NCBI GenBank assembly: GCA_025998575.1 | Contig: BNWD01000024.1 | Location: 1-11,297, forward strand | Reading direction: 5' to 3' | Source: Alphaproteobacteria bacterium | Lineage (GTDB): Bacteria; Pseudomonadota; Alphaproteobacteria; RUG11792 | Length of the DNA stretch: 11,297 nucleotides | Part shown: positions 1-7,678 of the stretch, piece by piece | How positions within the stretch are numbered: the stretch's first letter is position 1 | Layout of the letters: each line of letters starts with the position of its first letter | Translations under genes and position numbers: made by a program | The notes under the pieces: model-generated | Database searches by the model: none | What the model was told of the DNA's origin: nothing | What the model saw: the letters and a program-made list of their open reading frames with translations, nothing else

Positions 1-102
1 GCTCATGCCTTTGTTGCAATTGCCCAAAAGAATATGTCCAATGACATCAATCTACACGAGAGCGAGAACTCTATATTTCTGGAAAGTTTTGATAGTTTTT
101 AA
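1..102 (+). CDS. C-terminal tail of an unidentified protein, cut by window start
   Basis: The first frame is open from base 1 to a TAA at 100-102 and encodes 33 residues beginning AHAFVAIAQKNM and ending ESFDSF. The peptide is well mixed and rich in Asp, Glu and Ser, unlike the Phe/Ile/Lys/Asn-heavy frames of the surrounding AT-rich DNA, so it is probably the end of a real gene starting upstream of the window. No family is recognisable from so short a tail. It could equally be the last intact piece of a pseudogene, because the next bases hold a dead transposase. Confidence 0.4.
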   Translation, partial: AHAFVAIAQKNMSNDINLHESENSIFLESFDSF

Positions 103-177
103 AGAAAAGAAGTTTTTGTAGTTCGATACTGTTTTATGGATTCAACTCTATTATTAATCTTCGTAGACACTTGTTCC

Positions 178-492
178 GGAGCACAAACATGTGAGTCCAC
201 TCATATCAAAGGAATGTTATTAAGCCTGAATGAATGTTAAGGAAATAAAAAGCTTTATAGCCGGCAAAGAGTACGACTCAAACAGAATTAGAAATTTTTT
301 AAAGGTAAATGGCGTACCTCTTGGAATTCTGAACAAAAAGAACAGAAAAAGCGTAATTGATGTTTCATAAAACAATATACAAATTGATATACACAATCGA
401 GAACACTTTCCAAAGACTAAAATATACCCTCCGATAAACCTGAGGCCACTTTTATGTCTTTCGTCGCTCTCACTATCACTAAAATTTTGTAG
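178..492 (+). pseudogene. Degenerate IS5-family-like transposase, C-terminal part
   Basis: Pieces of one protein appear in order in different frames. First comes GAQTCESTHIKGMLL at about 178. From 251 a stretch contains AGKEYDSNRIRNFLK and NKKNRKS and stops at TAA 368-370. After a frame change near 385-390 comes RENTFQRLKYTLR, then FMSFVALTITKIL ending at TAG 490-492. This order matches the C-terminal half of IS5-type DDE transposases: D-K-x-YDS-N, then N-R-K, then E-x-x-F-x-R-LK, then F-x-x-F-V-A-L. The aspartate expected before K-x-YDS is Gly here, and several in-frame stops are present, so the element is inactive. The N-terminal half is not visible, and no terminal inverted repeats or target duplication were found. 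Confidence 0.72.
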
Positions 493-559
493 TATTTTCG
501 TTAAAAAGACGCTTCCTTATCCTTTAAACAGCCAATCAAAAGTAATTTTTTGTATTGAT

Positions 560-1050
560 TGGAATTTTTACAATATTTATCATCGGAAAAGCTGACCACA
601 ATAAAGCGCAAGAAGCCATAAGTATTATTGAGTTGTCGCTCAAAAAAAACACTGAATGATTTGACAAAAATTGAAGTAAATAATGCTAAAATTCGTATAA
701 TATCTTCGATATTAATGGGCATGGAAAGTTCGTCTGTGCAAATGGAGAGAATGGCAAATCAGTTTCCGCTACAACATAAATTTAATCTATAATGAAATTG
801 GCAACCTCTCTTTGGCTTCTGTTTTTGAAACTGAAAAACGTGTTTTTTTCACCAAGGCAGACGCTCTCTATTATTGAAAATTGCGATAATATCGAAAGGT
901 TATATTTGATTATTTATGTCAAATATAGTCAAAAACAATTACTGAAGAGGTTATCGTTCTATGCATAAATAGCGTCGTCACTTGATTGTTTCATAGCGTT
1001 TGTGCTCAAGATATCGTATATTCAGATGGAACGATAGCTTTGAAATCGTA
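560..1050 (+). pseudogene. Eroded + strand gene relic in three frames, unidentified
   Basis: Natural-looking peptide runs follow one another but change frame. One frame has KAQEAISIIELSLKK and NDLTKIEVNNAKIRII around 605-700. A second has FDINGHGKFVCANGENGKS around 705-765. A third has NLIYNEIGNLSLASVFETEK followed by VFFTKADALYY up to about 879. Further on, TITEEVIVLCINSVVT and CAQDIVYSDGTIALKS end at a TAG near 1050. Such mixed-charge text with Gly, Asp and Glu is not expected from random AT-rich DNA, so I read it as one or two frameshifted genes. No family was recognised with confidence. The reading is by eye and a chance composite cannot be excluded. Confidence 0.4.
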
Positions 1051-1442
1051 GATCTGATTTGCAGAATTTTTAGTTCTGTATATGTTTTTTATAAATCTTT
1101 TCGTGATTTTTTCGAAAATTATAAGCTTGCATACATCATTTTTGATTATAATTATTCAGTATAGGCTCATACGAATATTCTATACTTATCAAATTTCCGA
1201 ATATACTAGCGTCAATTATATCAGCAAAACAGGAGGTTTAGAATGCAAGTTAGAAAATTATATAATACATTTAACTTTTTTAAAACTCATGCACAGCCTC
1301 ATATTCGTGCAAAATACTGCGAGATTACATGCTGATTAGCCTGCGTGTAAAAAAAATTGCAATAATTGTAGCGTTTTCTGGTATCCTTTAACAAGGTCGT
1401 TTATTTAACGTGGTGTATTACTTATTTTTTGGAGAACAGAAC
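1051..1442. other. AT-rich non-coding stretch before aroK-like gene
   Basis: This stretch contains one open + strand frame (1082-1339), but it is almost entirely Phe, Ile, Leu, Tyr and Ser and has no ribosome binding site, so I do not call it a gene. The promoter of the downstream two-gene unit should lie here. The only box pair noticed is TTGCAA (1357-1362) with TATCCT (1382-1387) at a long 19-base spacing, which is weak support. Confidence 0.4.
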
Positions 1443-2075
1443 ATGGAAAATCACTCTGAAAACTTCGCAACGGCGATGAGGCCAGCGAGCCCGCTTGTCA
1501 GCTTTATGCCGCCAAAGCCTGTCGTTTTAGTTGGGCTTATGGGGTGCGGCAAAACTAGCATAGGGAAACGCTTAGCCAAAAGGTTGGATTTGCCGTTTTG
1601 CGATTCCGACCAAGAAGTCGAGGTCGCAGCTGGCTGTTCTGTCCAAGATATTGAATCTTTCTTCGGCGAAGGAGCGCTTCAAAGCGGCGAATACAAAGTC
1701 CTTGATCGTCTTTTGAATCAGCAAACACAAGTCATTGCCACTGGCTGCTTGTCTTTCACATATCCAACTACTATGGAATTGATAAAGAAAAATTCGATTT
1801 CCGTTTGGCTCGATGCCTCTCTTTCGATACTCTCCGTTAGGTTGTCTGGCCGTAAAGAGCGAGTTTTGTTTCACAATGGGCAAGTTGTTGATTTTGACGA
1901 TGAGGCAGTTTTAAAATCAATGATTGATACTTATAATCCTATGTTTCAAAACGCAGACGTTGTCGTTCAAACGCAAGACGAATCCGCTAACATCACAGTC
2001 GATCGCGTCATAATTGCAATCAGCGAGTTTATCAAAACCACATATCCCGATTATCACGTTTTGAAATCTGTTTGA
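1443..2075 (+). CDS. aroK: Shikimate kinase homologue with altered substrate site
   Basis: A P-loop kinase of 210 residues closest to AroK, which phosphorylates shikimate at O3 in aromatic amino acid synthesis in the cytosol. The start is ATG 1443 because GGAG at 1431-1434 lies 8 bases upstream; a GTG at 1410 in the same frame has no such site. Residues 1-24 are an extra tail; the family is usually about 170-180 residues. Visible motifs are Walker A GLMGCGKTS (31-39), DSD (54-56) and Arg140 in the lid-like segment. Aligned by eye, the shikimate-contacting FR motif is LQ (79-80), the GGG loop is GCL (101-103), and the Arg before the P-x-Y motif is Tyr164. Binding of ATP looks preserved but binding of shikimate does not. 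It may be a relaxed, repurposed or dying gene. The usual partner aroB is absent; recR follows after one base. Confidence 0.8.
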   Translation: MENHSENFATAMRPASPLVSFMPPKPVVLVGLMGCGKTSIGKRLAKRLDLPFCDSDQEVEVAAGCSVQDIESFFGEGALQSGEYKVLDRLLNQQTQVIATGCLSFTYPTTMELIKKNSISVWLDASLSILSVRLSGRKERVLFHNGQVVDFDDEAVLKSMIDTYNPMFQNADVVVQTQDESANITVDRVIIAISEFIKTTYPDYHVLKSV

Positions 2076-2076
2076 C

Positions 2077-2670
2077 ATGTCAAGCGGAGAGATAGACACT
2101 CTGATATCGCACATTAGTAAGTTGCCTGGAATAGGCCAGAGGTTGGCCTCCAAAATAGCTATACACCTCTTAAGGAGAAAAGAGTTAGTTATGGCTCAAC
2201 TCATGAAAACGATGAATAGCGTCTATGAAAACTCGAAAATATGCCAAATCTGCAATAATATCGATACATCTTCTCCATGCTTTATTTGCGAAGATCCGAA
2301 AAGAGATGACGAAATTCTCTGCGTCGTCTGCGATATATCAGACTTATGGTCCATTGAACGAGCAGGATTTTTCAGTGGTAAATACCACGTTTTGGGCGGA
2401 AAATTGTCAGCAGTAATGGGAGTCAAGCCAGCTGATTTAGACGTATTCGGATTATATAACAGACTAAAAAGTGGAGCTATAAAAGAAGTAATAATGGCAA
2501 TGAGCGCTGATATCGACGGGCAAACAACAATGCTATTTGCCAACGAAAAAATAAAAGATCTGAACATAAACATAACAACACTATCTCACGGAGTCCCTAT
2601 CGGTGGCGAACTAGAAAACCTTGACGACGGAACAATCATCGCTGCATTCAACCAAAGAAGAAATGTGTAA
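2077..2670 (+). CDS. recR: Recombination mediator protein RecR
   Basis: A 197-residue protein of the normal RecR length. RecR works with RecO and RecF to load RecA on SSB-coated single-stranded DNA during gap repair. Domains in order: helix-hairpin-helix LPGIGQRLASKIAIHLL (16-32); a C4 zinc site, Cys56, Cys59, Cys68 and Cys71; a Toprim domain from about residue 80 with YHVLGGKLSA (103-112) and DGQTT (147-151); and the C-terminal signature HGVPIGGELENLDDGT (171-186). One oddity is CVVCD at 82-86, where the family normally has VVE, so the conserved Toprim glutamate is Cys85. The ATG lies one base after the upstream stop and has no clear ribosome binding site, which suggests translational coupling to the aroK-like gene. 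The common partner dnaX is not adjacent. Confidence 0.95.
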   Translation: MSSGEIDTLISHISKLPGIGQRLASKIAIHLLRRKELVMAQLMKTMNSVYENSKICQICNNIDTSSPCFICEDPKRDDEILCVVCDISDLWSIERAGFFSGKYHVLGGKLSAVMGVKPADLDVFGLYNRLKSGAIKEVIMAMSADIDGQTTMLFANEKIKDLNINITTLSHGVPIGGELENLDDGTIIAAFNQRRNV

Positions 2671-4632
2671 ATGTTGGTGAATCTAGCTGACACTAAGTAT
2701 AATGAATGTAGATTTGTTATTAATATGTCTGATCCTTTCTGAAGTGTAAATTTGCTGAGTGATAGAATAACGAAATTTGTGCAAAAGCGCAGGTTAGTTC
2801 CTACAAATTCCTGTCAGATAAGCGCGCAAAAATTGCTTTTACTCTAAGTATTTAGCTAGTGGAATCTTTCGAAAATTTGATTATTATTAACATTTATTAT
2901 AATGCTTTTATTAATTTTTCAGACTCATAATTATATAATGAAAAATTGCCAGCTATATTGACTTTTGATTGTGACGGCATTTTACATAGACAATATTCCG
3001 AACTAGAATTGTATTAACTCAACAGAATAAATTTTTATTTTACTCATAAAATGATATTTACTGCTTTTGCAGAATACGAAAAAGATCAGTGAATCTTTTC
3101 CTTAGTGAAAATTCCAAATGAAGTTATTTAGAAGTGAAACATTCGATAAATTTTGTTTTTTTAGGTAATTGAAAACAGACTGTTGTTATTTTGTGTTTGA
3201 TATATAAGAGCATGCAAGACTAAATATTTGCATTTGAATATGCAGCCAATATAGTGTTAATTTTTGAATGTGATTGTATATTTACTGTTATTGCACATTA
3301 TTTCTATATAACGTTAAAGCAATTTTTCGTGTATTGCAAATGTGCATTGTAACCATTAGAATCGGAGTTTACACATTTTTCAAGCGGTAATAATCTTTCC
3401 AATAATCAATTGTATTGTCAGTAGATTCGCTTAACAATGATTATAGATAAATGTTATATAAAGACATAGCTGCACACCTAACAAAGATTTTGATTATCGG
3501 TATTAACGTTTGTTATATGTTATGGAAGGCAAAGGATTATTAGATAAATAAGAGGCGAATACAAAGTGGTTTGTTTAGAGTGTAATGAAGTAAGATTAAA
3601 AAAAGACTACATTTGAAATGGTTTAATGTGTAAGCAATATGTATTATGAGAAATGTTCATATGAAGAAAAATGTCACTATGTCAGTAAAAGTAATTATTC
3701 AATATATAGAATGCTGTTATGCGATATATTATAAATAAACAGAATAATCATCGACACAACTGAACTATCGGTGGAAAACAGAAAGAATGATATATATATG
3801 GATTTTGTGAGTGGAAAGAGCGATAATGAAAAATTTACAGAAGTTATTGCATAGATTTAGATTAATTTCTTATTTTTCAATATAATATTTCAACTTTTTT
3901 TAGTAACAGTTTTAATGAATGGCAATTACAGGCACTTAGTTTTAAGCGTAGAAAAACGCAATTTGCTTCTGTTAATAACATTAGCAAACATTGATTTCAT
4001 TTCTGAAATCTAAATGCAAATTAACCAAGCATTTCTTTCTTTATTACTATATTTATCAATCTTTCTGATAACTCTGCAAGTCAATTCTCATATAGCTATT
4101 TATCCCATTTTTCATCAAATCTACACTTTAGCAATGATTAATGTAATAATTCTGCAGCAGCTCTTTCTTTATATAAGTTTATTATAGCAGTATTTGGCCG
4201 CATCTATTTAAGATGTGCGCAAACGAAGTAATAGTTACGTTGCGACAATAAATAAATGAAAAAATGAATTTGAATATTATTCAGATCTGTGCATTACTAT
4301 TTCATAATTCCGGCTAAAGCTTTATTTATGAGCATTTATAGTTTAGACAAAAGCGTAAAAATCGTATATTCCTAACTTCGCAAATAAAGCTTTCTATTTT
4401 TTTCAGGATTGGCATATATTCACTCAAGCGACAATTGTTGCAAATTCTTTCGTCGTCTAACTTACAAAAAGTACACACATGGAAACAGAGCAAAATATCA
4501 ATTTATTAGCCTCTCAAAAATCTGCTCATTCAACACAATAATATAACAAATAAATATTATGTAAAATTATCTGTTTTAATTTTATGACAATCCAGGGCTA
4601 TAACGTGATAACGTTTAGATACGATATGTATT
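2671..4632. other. Long gene-free AT-rich region, part one
   Basis: Nearly 2 kb with no frame that I can support as a gene on either strand. Composition is visibly poorer in G and C than in the flanking recR and frr genes. Short peptide-like islands exist. An ATG directly after the recR stop opens a 23-codon frame and, past one stop, another 33 codons of mixed composition. A + strand hydrophobic frame of 57 codons lies at 4014-4187 without a ribosome binding site. Minus-strand runs such as RFDEKWDK and LAELSERLINIVIKKEMLG lie near 4020-4130. These are most simply read as remnants of long-inactivated genes. I saw no tRNA, CRISPR, tandem array or clear terminator. Confidence 0.5.
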
Positions 4633-4791
4633 TTACTTGAATTTCAAAAGACTACTGTTGCTTTGCAAATATTCAAAAGCGATAGCGATATTTTTTTCGT
4701 TTCTGTATTTAGGAAAGGTAGCGTTTTCGTCCTTTGGAATTGTTATAAATTCACGCATACAAAAATTCATATCGATTTCTTTCCAATCATT
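4633..4791 (-). pseudogene. Short minus-strand coding relic, unidentified
   Basis: On the minus strand a 52-codon open stretch runs from about 4791 to a TAA at 4633-4635. It reads NDWKEIDMNFCMREF, then TIPKDENATFPKYRNEKN, then IAIAFEYLQSN. The even spread of charged residues and Pro looks like real protein. Upstream, across a frame change and stop, the text YDFNSYSDIQNSDRL continues in the same direction, suggesting a broken gene extending towards about 4840. No start codon with a ribosome binding site and no family were recognised. Chance cannot be ruled out. Confidence 0.3.
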
Positions 4792-5208
4792 TTATAATCT
4801 ATCGGAGTTTTGAATGTCAGAATAACTATTAAAGTCGTAACAAGTTGCATTTATCATTTGTATCACGCAGTTTATACGCTTGCCAAAATATAATATCCGC
4901 CCAAACAATATTATTGTATGCAAAACAATATGGCGCAAATGTTAGATCTCACTACAATCAGCAGTCCTGCCGTTTGTTGTCAATCGTATCAAACTTCGAC
5001 TTTATTATGCGTTTTCTTCAAATACACAAATCCTTCATCAACAGATATATGTCATATCATTATTCGCTTTTTGTAACAACATAGAACAAATTATAGATAG
5101 CTAATTAATGCCAATTGCACTATGCATTTGCTAAAATACATTCAGAAAATAAGATGCTACATCTAATAAAAAATTTTTCACTTTTTGAATTCTTTTATAA
5201 AATTAAAA
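4792..5208. other. AT-rich non-coding region, part two
   Basis: Nothing supportable is present. A + strand frame at 4845-5084 is open for 79 codons but lacks a ribosome binding site and family resemblance. The opposite strand has a short run AYNNIVWADIIFWQAYKLRD near 4860-4930 that could be further debris of the relic at 4633-4791. Confidence 0.4.
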
Positions 5209-5225
5209 CTGCCTTGTCAAGGCAG
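5199..5225 (-). terminator. Factor-independent terminator for the minus strand
   Basis: Bases 5209-5225 form the palindrome CTGCCTTG/CAAGGCAG around one central base, giving a 7-base-pair GC-containing stem with a 3-base loop. Read on the minus strand it is followed directly by TTTTAATTTT. On the + strand no T-run follows the stem. It lies about 85 bases downstream of the last minus-strand stop at 5309, so it would end the transcript of the decayed 5309-6927 locus. Confidence 0.72.
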
Positions 5226-5308
5226 TAAGTAGTTTGCCAATACTTAAATTTAAATAAAGCTAAGTTTGGTTTATTGTAGGCAGAAAGTCTTGTATCGTGA
5301 AGATTACA

Positions 5309-5578
5309 TTAGAATTTCTTGCCTTCGTAGCAAGGTTTAGATTCGGTTTGCCTTGCAATGAAGAAAGCGCAAATTTCATATTGCTTACAAGTTTCTTCAT
5401 ATAAGCGCCAAAAGTATTCATGCTCGTTGCCTTGAAAATACTGCAACTGCGTCTTGCTTCAGTTTGTTTGAAGCAGCTTCAAATAAACCATCCAAAACTA
5501 AAATCACAATAATTGCATTTTTCGCCCTAAATATGCGCCACTACCAATGTTTCTTTTTGCCAAATAATTTGAAATGTT
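5309..5578 (-). pseudogene. Frameshifted minus-strand gene remnant before the terminator
   Basis: Three minus-strand frames carry successive protein-like pieces. NISNYLAKRNIGSGAYLGRK lies at about 5578-5519. After a frame change comes NAIIVILVLDGLFEAASNKL and KQDAVAVFSRQ to about 5420. After another comes NEHEYFWRLYEETCKQYEI and CAFFIARQTESKPCYEGKKF, ending at TAA 5309-5311. The terminal stop with a terminator shortly downstream supports an original gene end here. Two frameshifts over 270 bases mean it is not functional as read. I do not recognise the family. It may be the 3' part of the pseudogene at 5741-6778 or a separate gene of the same transcript. Confidence 0.5.
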
Positions 5579-5740
5579 TGCTTCATTTGTCTAAGAAGAT
5601 GAAAAATCTATATATTCCTTTTAATAACTACAAATAAATACTATTGTAATGCGCTATCTGTGCTTCTTCGGATATACTACATCATTTATGCACATTATAA
5701 CAGATACTAACATATGTCCAATTACTTTTATTTTTATCTT

Positions 5741-6778
5741 TCAATACCTTCCATAAAAATTGTTAAAACAAACTACAAATAGTTGCCAAGCGTCTGGCAT
5801 AGCTATTACGATTATCGTATGCAGTTTCTCCAAAGGCGCTCTAAAATATATCTCTCTATCATTCTGAGTCTCTTTACCAATCAGACAATAAAAAGCCCAA
5901 GAATAATCGGATCCCCACAAGTTTATTTCGCTCAAAGCTTCGTTAAATTCTTTTCCTATATCTAGATTATCATTACAACTAGTTGCATTTTCCAGATCAT
6001 CAGAATATTCTTCAATTCACTAGAGAAGTTTAGCTTCTTTTAACTTTTGATCGGAACTTAAGCCATCAAGAGCAACGATACAAGAATTTGGTTGAGGTTG
6101 CGTCAGAGTTTCGAAATGATCTATCCTGTCGGCTGATTCCTCTATTGTTAAATCCCATATGTCTAGCGTATATCTAGGCTCAAAACATCCGCTTCCCACT
6201 TGTTAAATCATCTATGTTTAGCGGATTATTAAGCGCATAAAAATATGTAAGTGGGGGCATTTTGCGGTTTATGTACCAATAAAATTCTTCAAAGCTTCCT
6301 CAAATTCACATGCCATTTCAAAATTTTTATCATTTTCGTGGGCAGGCACTTAACAGGAGTGTGATACGATCCTATACTGAGGAAATGTAATAAACCTTGC
6401 GCAGCTTGATGTTTTGAAAAGATATTTTTGCTAGAATATAAACTATGAAAGTTAATATGGGCAATAAGCCAAGCTAAGATTGTTAAAAGGGCTCTTAAAT
6501 GGATTAAAACGATTATTTGTATAAAAGAGTTCTCTGTTAACTTTAAGAGGTTCATTTGGCAACAGGCTCACAAAATTACAGCCCGCTTGCTCATCTTTTA
6601 TATCTTTTTTAAGTGCGTTATTTATAAAAAACTCTCTGTTATCGAGAAAACACTTGTTCAGCTCATCTGCATTTAAGCTCAAAGCATGTGAAGAACCAGA
6701 AATTTCTTTAGATGAAAAAATCAAATTTATACTTGCCAATACAGCAAAACTCTTTGTAGATACTATCATATTTTTCAT
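5741..6778 (-). pseudogene. Exported-protein gene, intact 5' end and frameshifted remainder
   Basis: The start is ATG 6778, overlapping the upstream stop as ATGA. The first frame (6778-6452, 108 codons) opens MKNMIVSTKSFAVLASINL, a short basic end plus a hydrophobic stretch like an export signal, then LNADELNKCFLDNREFFINN and KKDIKDEQAGCNFVSLLPNE. Its last 25 or so residues look unnatural. The thread continues in other frames: YSSKNIFSKHQAAQGLLHFL near 6440-6380, WDLTIEESADRIDHFETL near 6155-6105, then DLENATSCNDNLDIGKEFNE and INLWGSDYSWAFYCLIGKET, ending at about 5741. This suggests an original product near 340 residues broken by several frameshifts and stops. The family is unknown. A shortened secreted product of 108 residues could still be made. 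Confidence 0.5.
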
Positions 6779-6927
6779 GAGTAGTTCTCAAATTCTGAAT
6801 TTAGCTCAGCTGGTATGCATTCATGATCCTTTTCTGCCTCTATCATTATTCCAACCAAAATTGTCAACAAAATTCCAAACCCAATTGTCAACAAACACAG
6901 CGCTGCGCCTAACAAAAACTTTTTCAT
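6775..6927 (-). CDS. Small membrane or signal-anchored peptide, 50 residues
   Basis: The ATG at 6927 opens an unbroken 50-codon frame: MKKFLLGAALCLLTIGFG, a hydrophobic helix to about residue 29, then an acidic polar tail EAEKDHECIPAELNSEFENY with one Cys. The basic start and long apolar segment predict a signal anchor or uncleaved membrane peptide with the acidic end outside the membrane. AGGA lies about 10 bases before the ATG, and a plausible promoter lies upstream at 6969-6998. The stop TGA overlaps the ATG of the next gene by four bases (ATGA), the classic arrangement of coupled cotranscribed genes, which argues that this reading frame was truly expressed. No family is recognised; hydrophobic low-complexity peptides are easy to over-call. 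Confidence 0.55.
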   Translation of the reverse strand: MKKFLLGAALCLLTIGFGILLTILVGIMIEAEKDHECIPAELNSEFENYS

Positions 6928-6968
6928 GATAATAGGTTCCTATAAATCAAAAATTAAACAACCGTAGA

Positions 6969-6998
6969 AATATAACGCATACCTTCAGCAATAAACAA
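6969..6998 (-). promoter_or_regulatory. Candidate promoter for the 5309-6927 minus-strand locus
   Basis: On the minus strand TTGTTT (6998-6993) is followed after 18 bases by TATATT (6974-6969). The -10 box matches the sigma70 consensus at five of six positions, but the -35 box only at three. It would give a leader of roughly 35 bases before the ATG at 6927. Confidence 0.35.
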
Positions 6999-7097
6999 CA
7001 AATGTCTGAACAAATACTTAAAGTTTTGTGTATATTCTGTATCAATTGATGTGTTGAGAATTTTTTGGTACTCTTAATAAGGAGTAGTTTTGCGGTT

Positions 7098-7130
7098 ATG
7101 AGGCTTAGATGGGTTTTGATTCGAGGTTAG
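7098..7130 (+). other. Tiny reading frame overlapping the frr start
   Basis: ATG AGG CTT runs for 10 codons (MRLRWVLIRG) to a TAG at 7128-7130, out of frame with frr and covering its ATG. It is preceded by AAGGAG at 7079-7084, 13 bases away. If translated, it would bring ribosomes across the frr start and could couple or modulate frr expression. It may also be incidental. Confidence 0.2.
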
Positions 7131-7669
7131 ACCAGTTCAAGAAGAAGATGGCTTTGTCGTTAGAAACTTTCGCCAAAGATTTGTCTGGAATTCGGGCAGG
7201 AAGAGCGTCTGTGGCGCTTTTGGAACCAATTAAGGTTGAGGCGTATGGCGGGCTTATGCCGTTGAATCAAGTGGGCACTGTATCGGCTGTTGACGCGAGG
7301 ATGCTGTCTGTGAACGTTTGGGAAAAGGGCCTGGTCAAGTCTGTCGAAAAGGCGATCCGGGACTGCGGGGCTAATTTGAATCCTGTTATCGATGGCCAGA
7401 CGATCAGAGTTCCGATCCCTCCTTTGTCTGAGGAGCGAAGGAAGGAATTGTCGAAATTAGCGGCGAAATACGCCGAAGACACGAAAATCGCTTTTAGGAA
7501 TATTCGAAGAGATGCGATGGAATTCGTCAAGCAATTGGAAAAGGACAGCGAAATAGGCGAAGACGAGATGAAGAAGTTGTCGGCCGCAATTCAAGAGATG
7601 ACTGATGACTTTTCGAAGCAGGCTGAGACGGCTTTGCTGGCTAAACAAAAAGATATTACGCAGGTTTAA
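7109..7669 (+). CDS. frr: Ribosome recycling factor
   Basis: A 186-residue protein matching the usual 185 or so of the family. With EF-G, Frr splits the post-termination ribosome in the cytosol. The three-helix domain I begins at residues 7-34 with LSGIRAGRAS (25-34). The beta-rich domain II follows (about 35-105, containing NVWEKGLVKSVEKAI). The long helices resume with IPPLSEERRKEL and FRNIRRDAME, including the conserved Arg-rich stretch. The start is ATG 7109: a TAG lies directly before it in frame, and GAGG at 7100-7103 sits 5 bases upstream. A better ribosome site, AAGGAG at 7079-7084, is 24 bases away and instead precedes an overlapping 10-codon frame at 7098. The usual neighbours pyrH and uppS are missing; a GST-like gene follows after 9 bases. 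Confidence 0.97.
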   Translation: MGFDSRLDQFKKKMALSLETFAKDLSGIRAGRASVALLEPIKVEAYGGLMPLNQVGTVSAVDARMLSVNVWEKGLVKSVEKAIRDCGANLNPVIDGQTIRVPIPPLSEERRKELSKLAAKYAEDTKIAFRNIRRDAMEFVKQLEKDSEIGEDEMKKLSAAIQEMTDDFSKQAETALLAKQKDITQV

Positions 7670-7678
7670 AGCTCTTTT

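Noticed and set aside
501..722. Open minus-strand frame of 73 codons
   Set aside because: It lies opposite the + strand relic, has no ribosome binding site or family resemblance, and is probably its shadow.
605..780. Loose resemblance to undecaprenyl pyrophosphate synthase (EVSALMEL and NVRIRIIGD regions)
   Set aside because: It was attractive because uppS often follows frr, but the rest of the text departs (FDINGHGKFVCANGENG) and no IMDGNGRW or YGGR motif is present.
1082..1339. Open + strand frame of 85 codons
   Set aside because: It is dominated by Phe, Ile, Leu, Tyr and Ser as expected from AT-rich DNA, and has no ribosome site or domain.
2945..3010. LTFDCDGILHRQ-like string resembling a HAD hydrolase first motif
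   Set aside because: It is a single motif with no downstream HAD motifs and early stops; likely coincidence.
3560..3660. Cys-x-x-Cys text (CLECNEVRLKKDY) suggesting a zinc ribbon
   Set aside because: It is too short, interrupted by stops, and has no matching second Cys pair in frame.
4014..4187. Hydrophobic + strand frame of 57 codons resembling a membrane peptide
   Set aside because: It lacks a ribosome site and promoter; T-rich DNA gives such frames by chance.
4845..5084. Open + strand frame of 79 codons
   Set aside because: It has no start signal and no recognisable motif, and its composition is compatible with chance.
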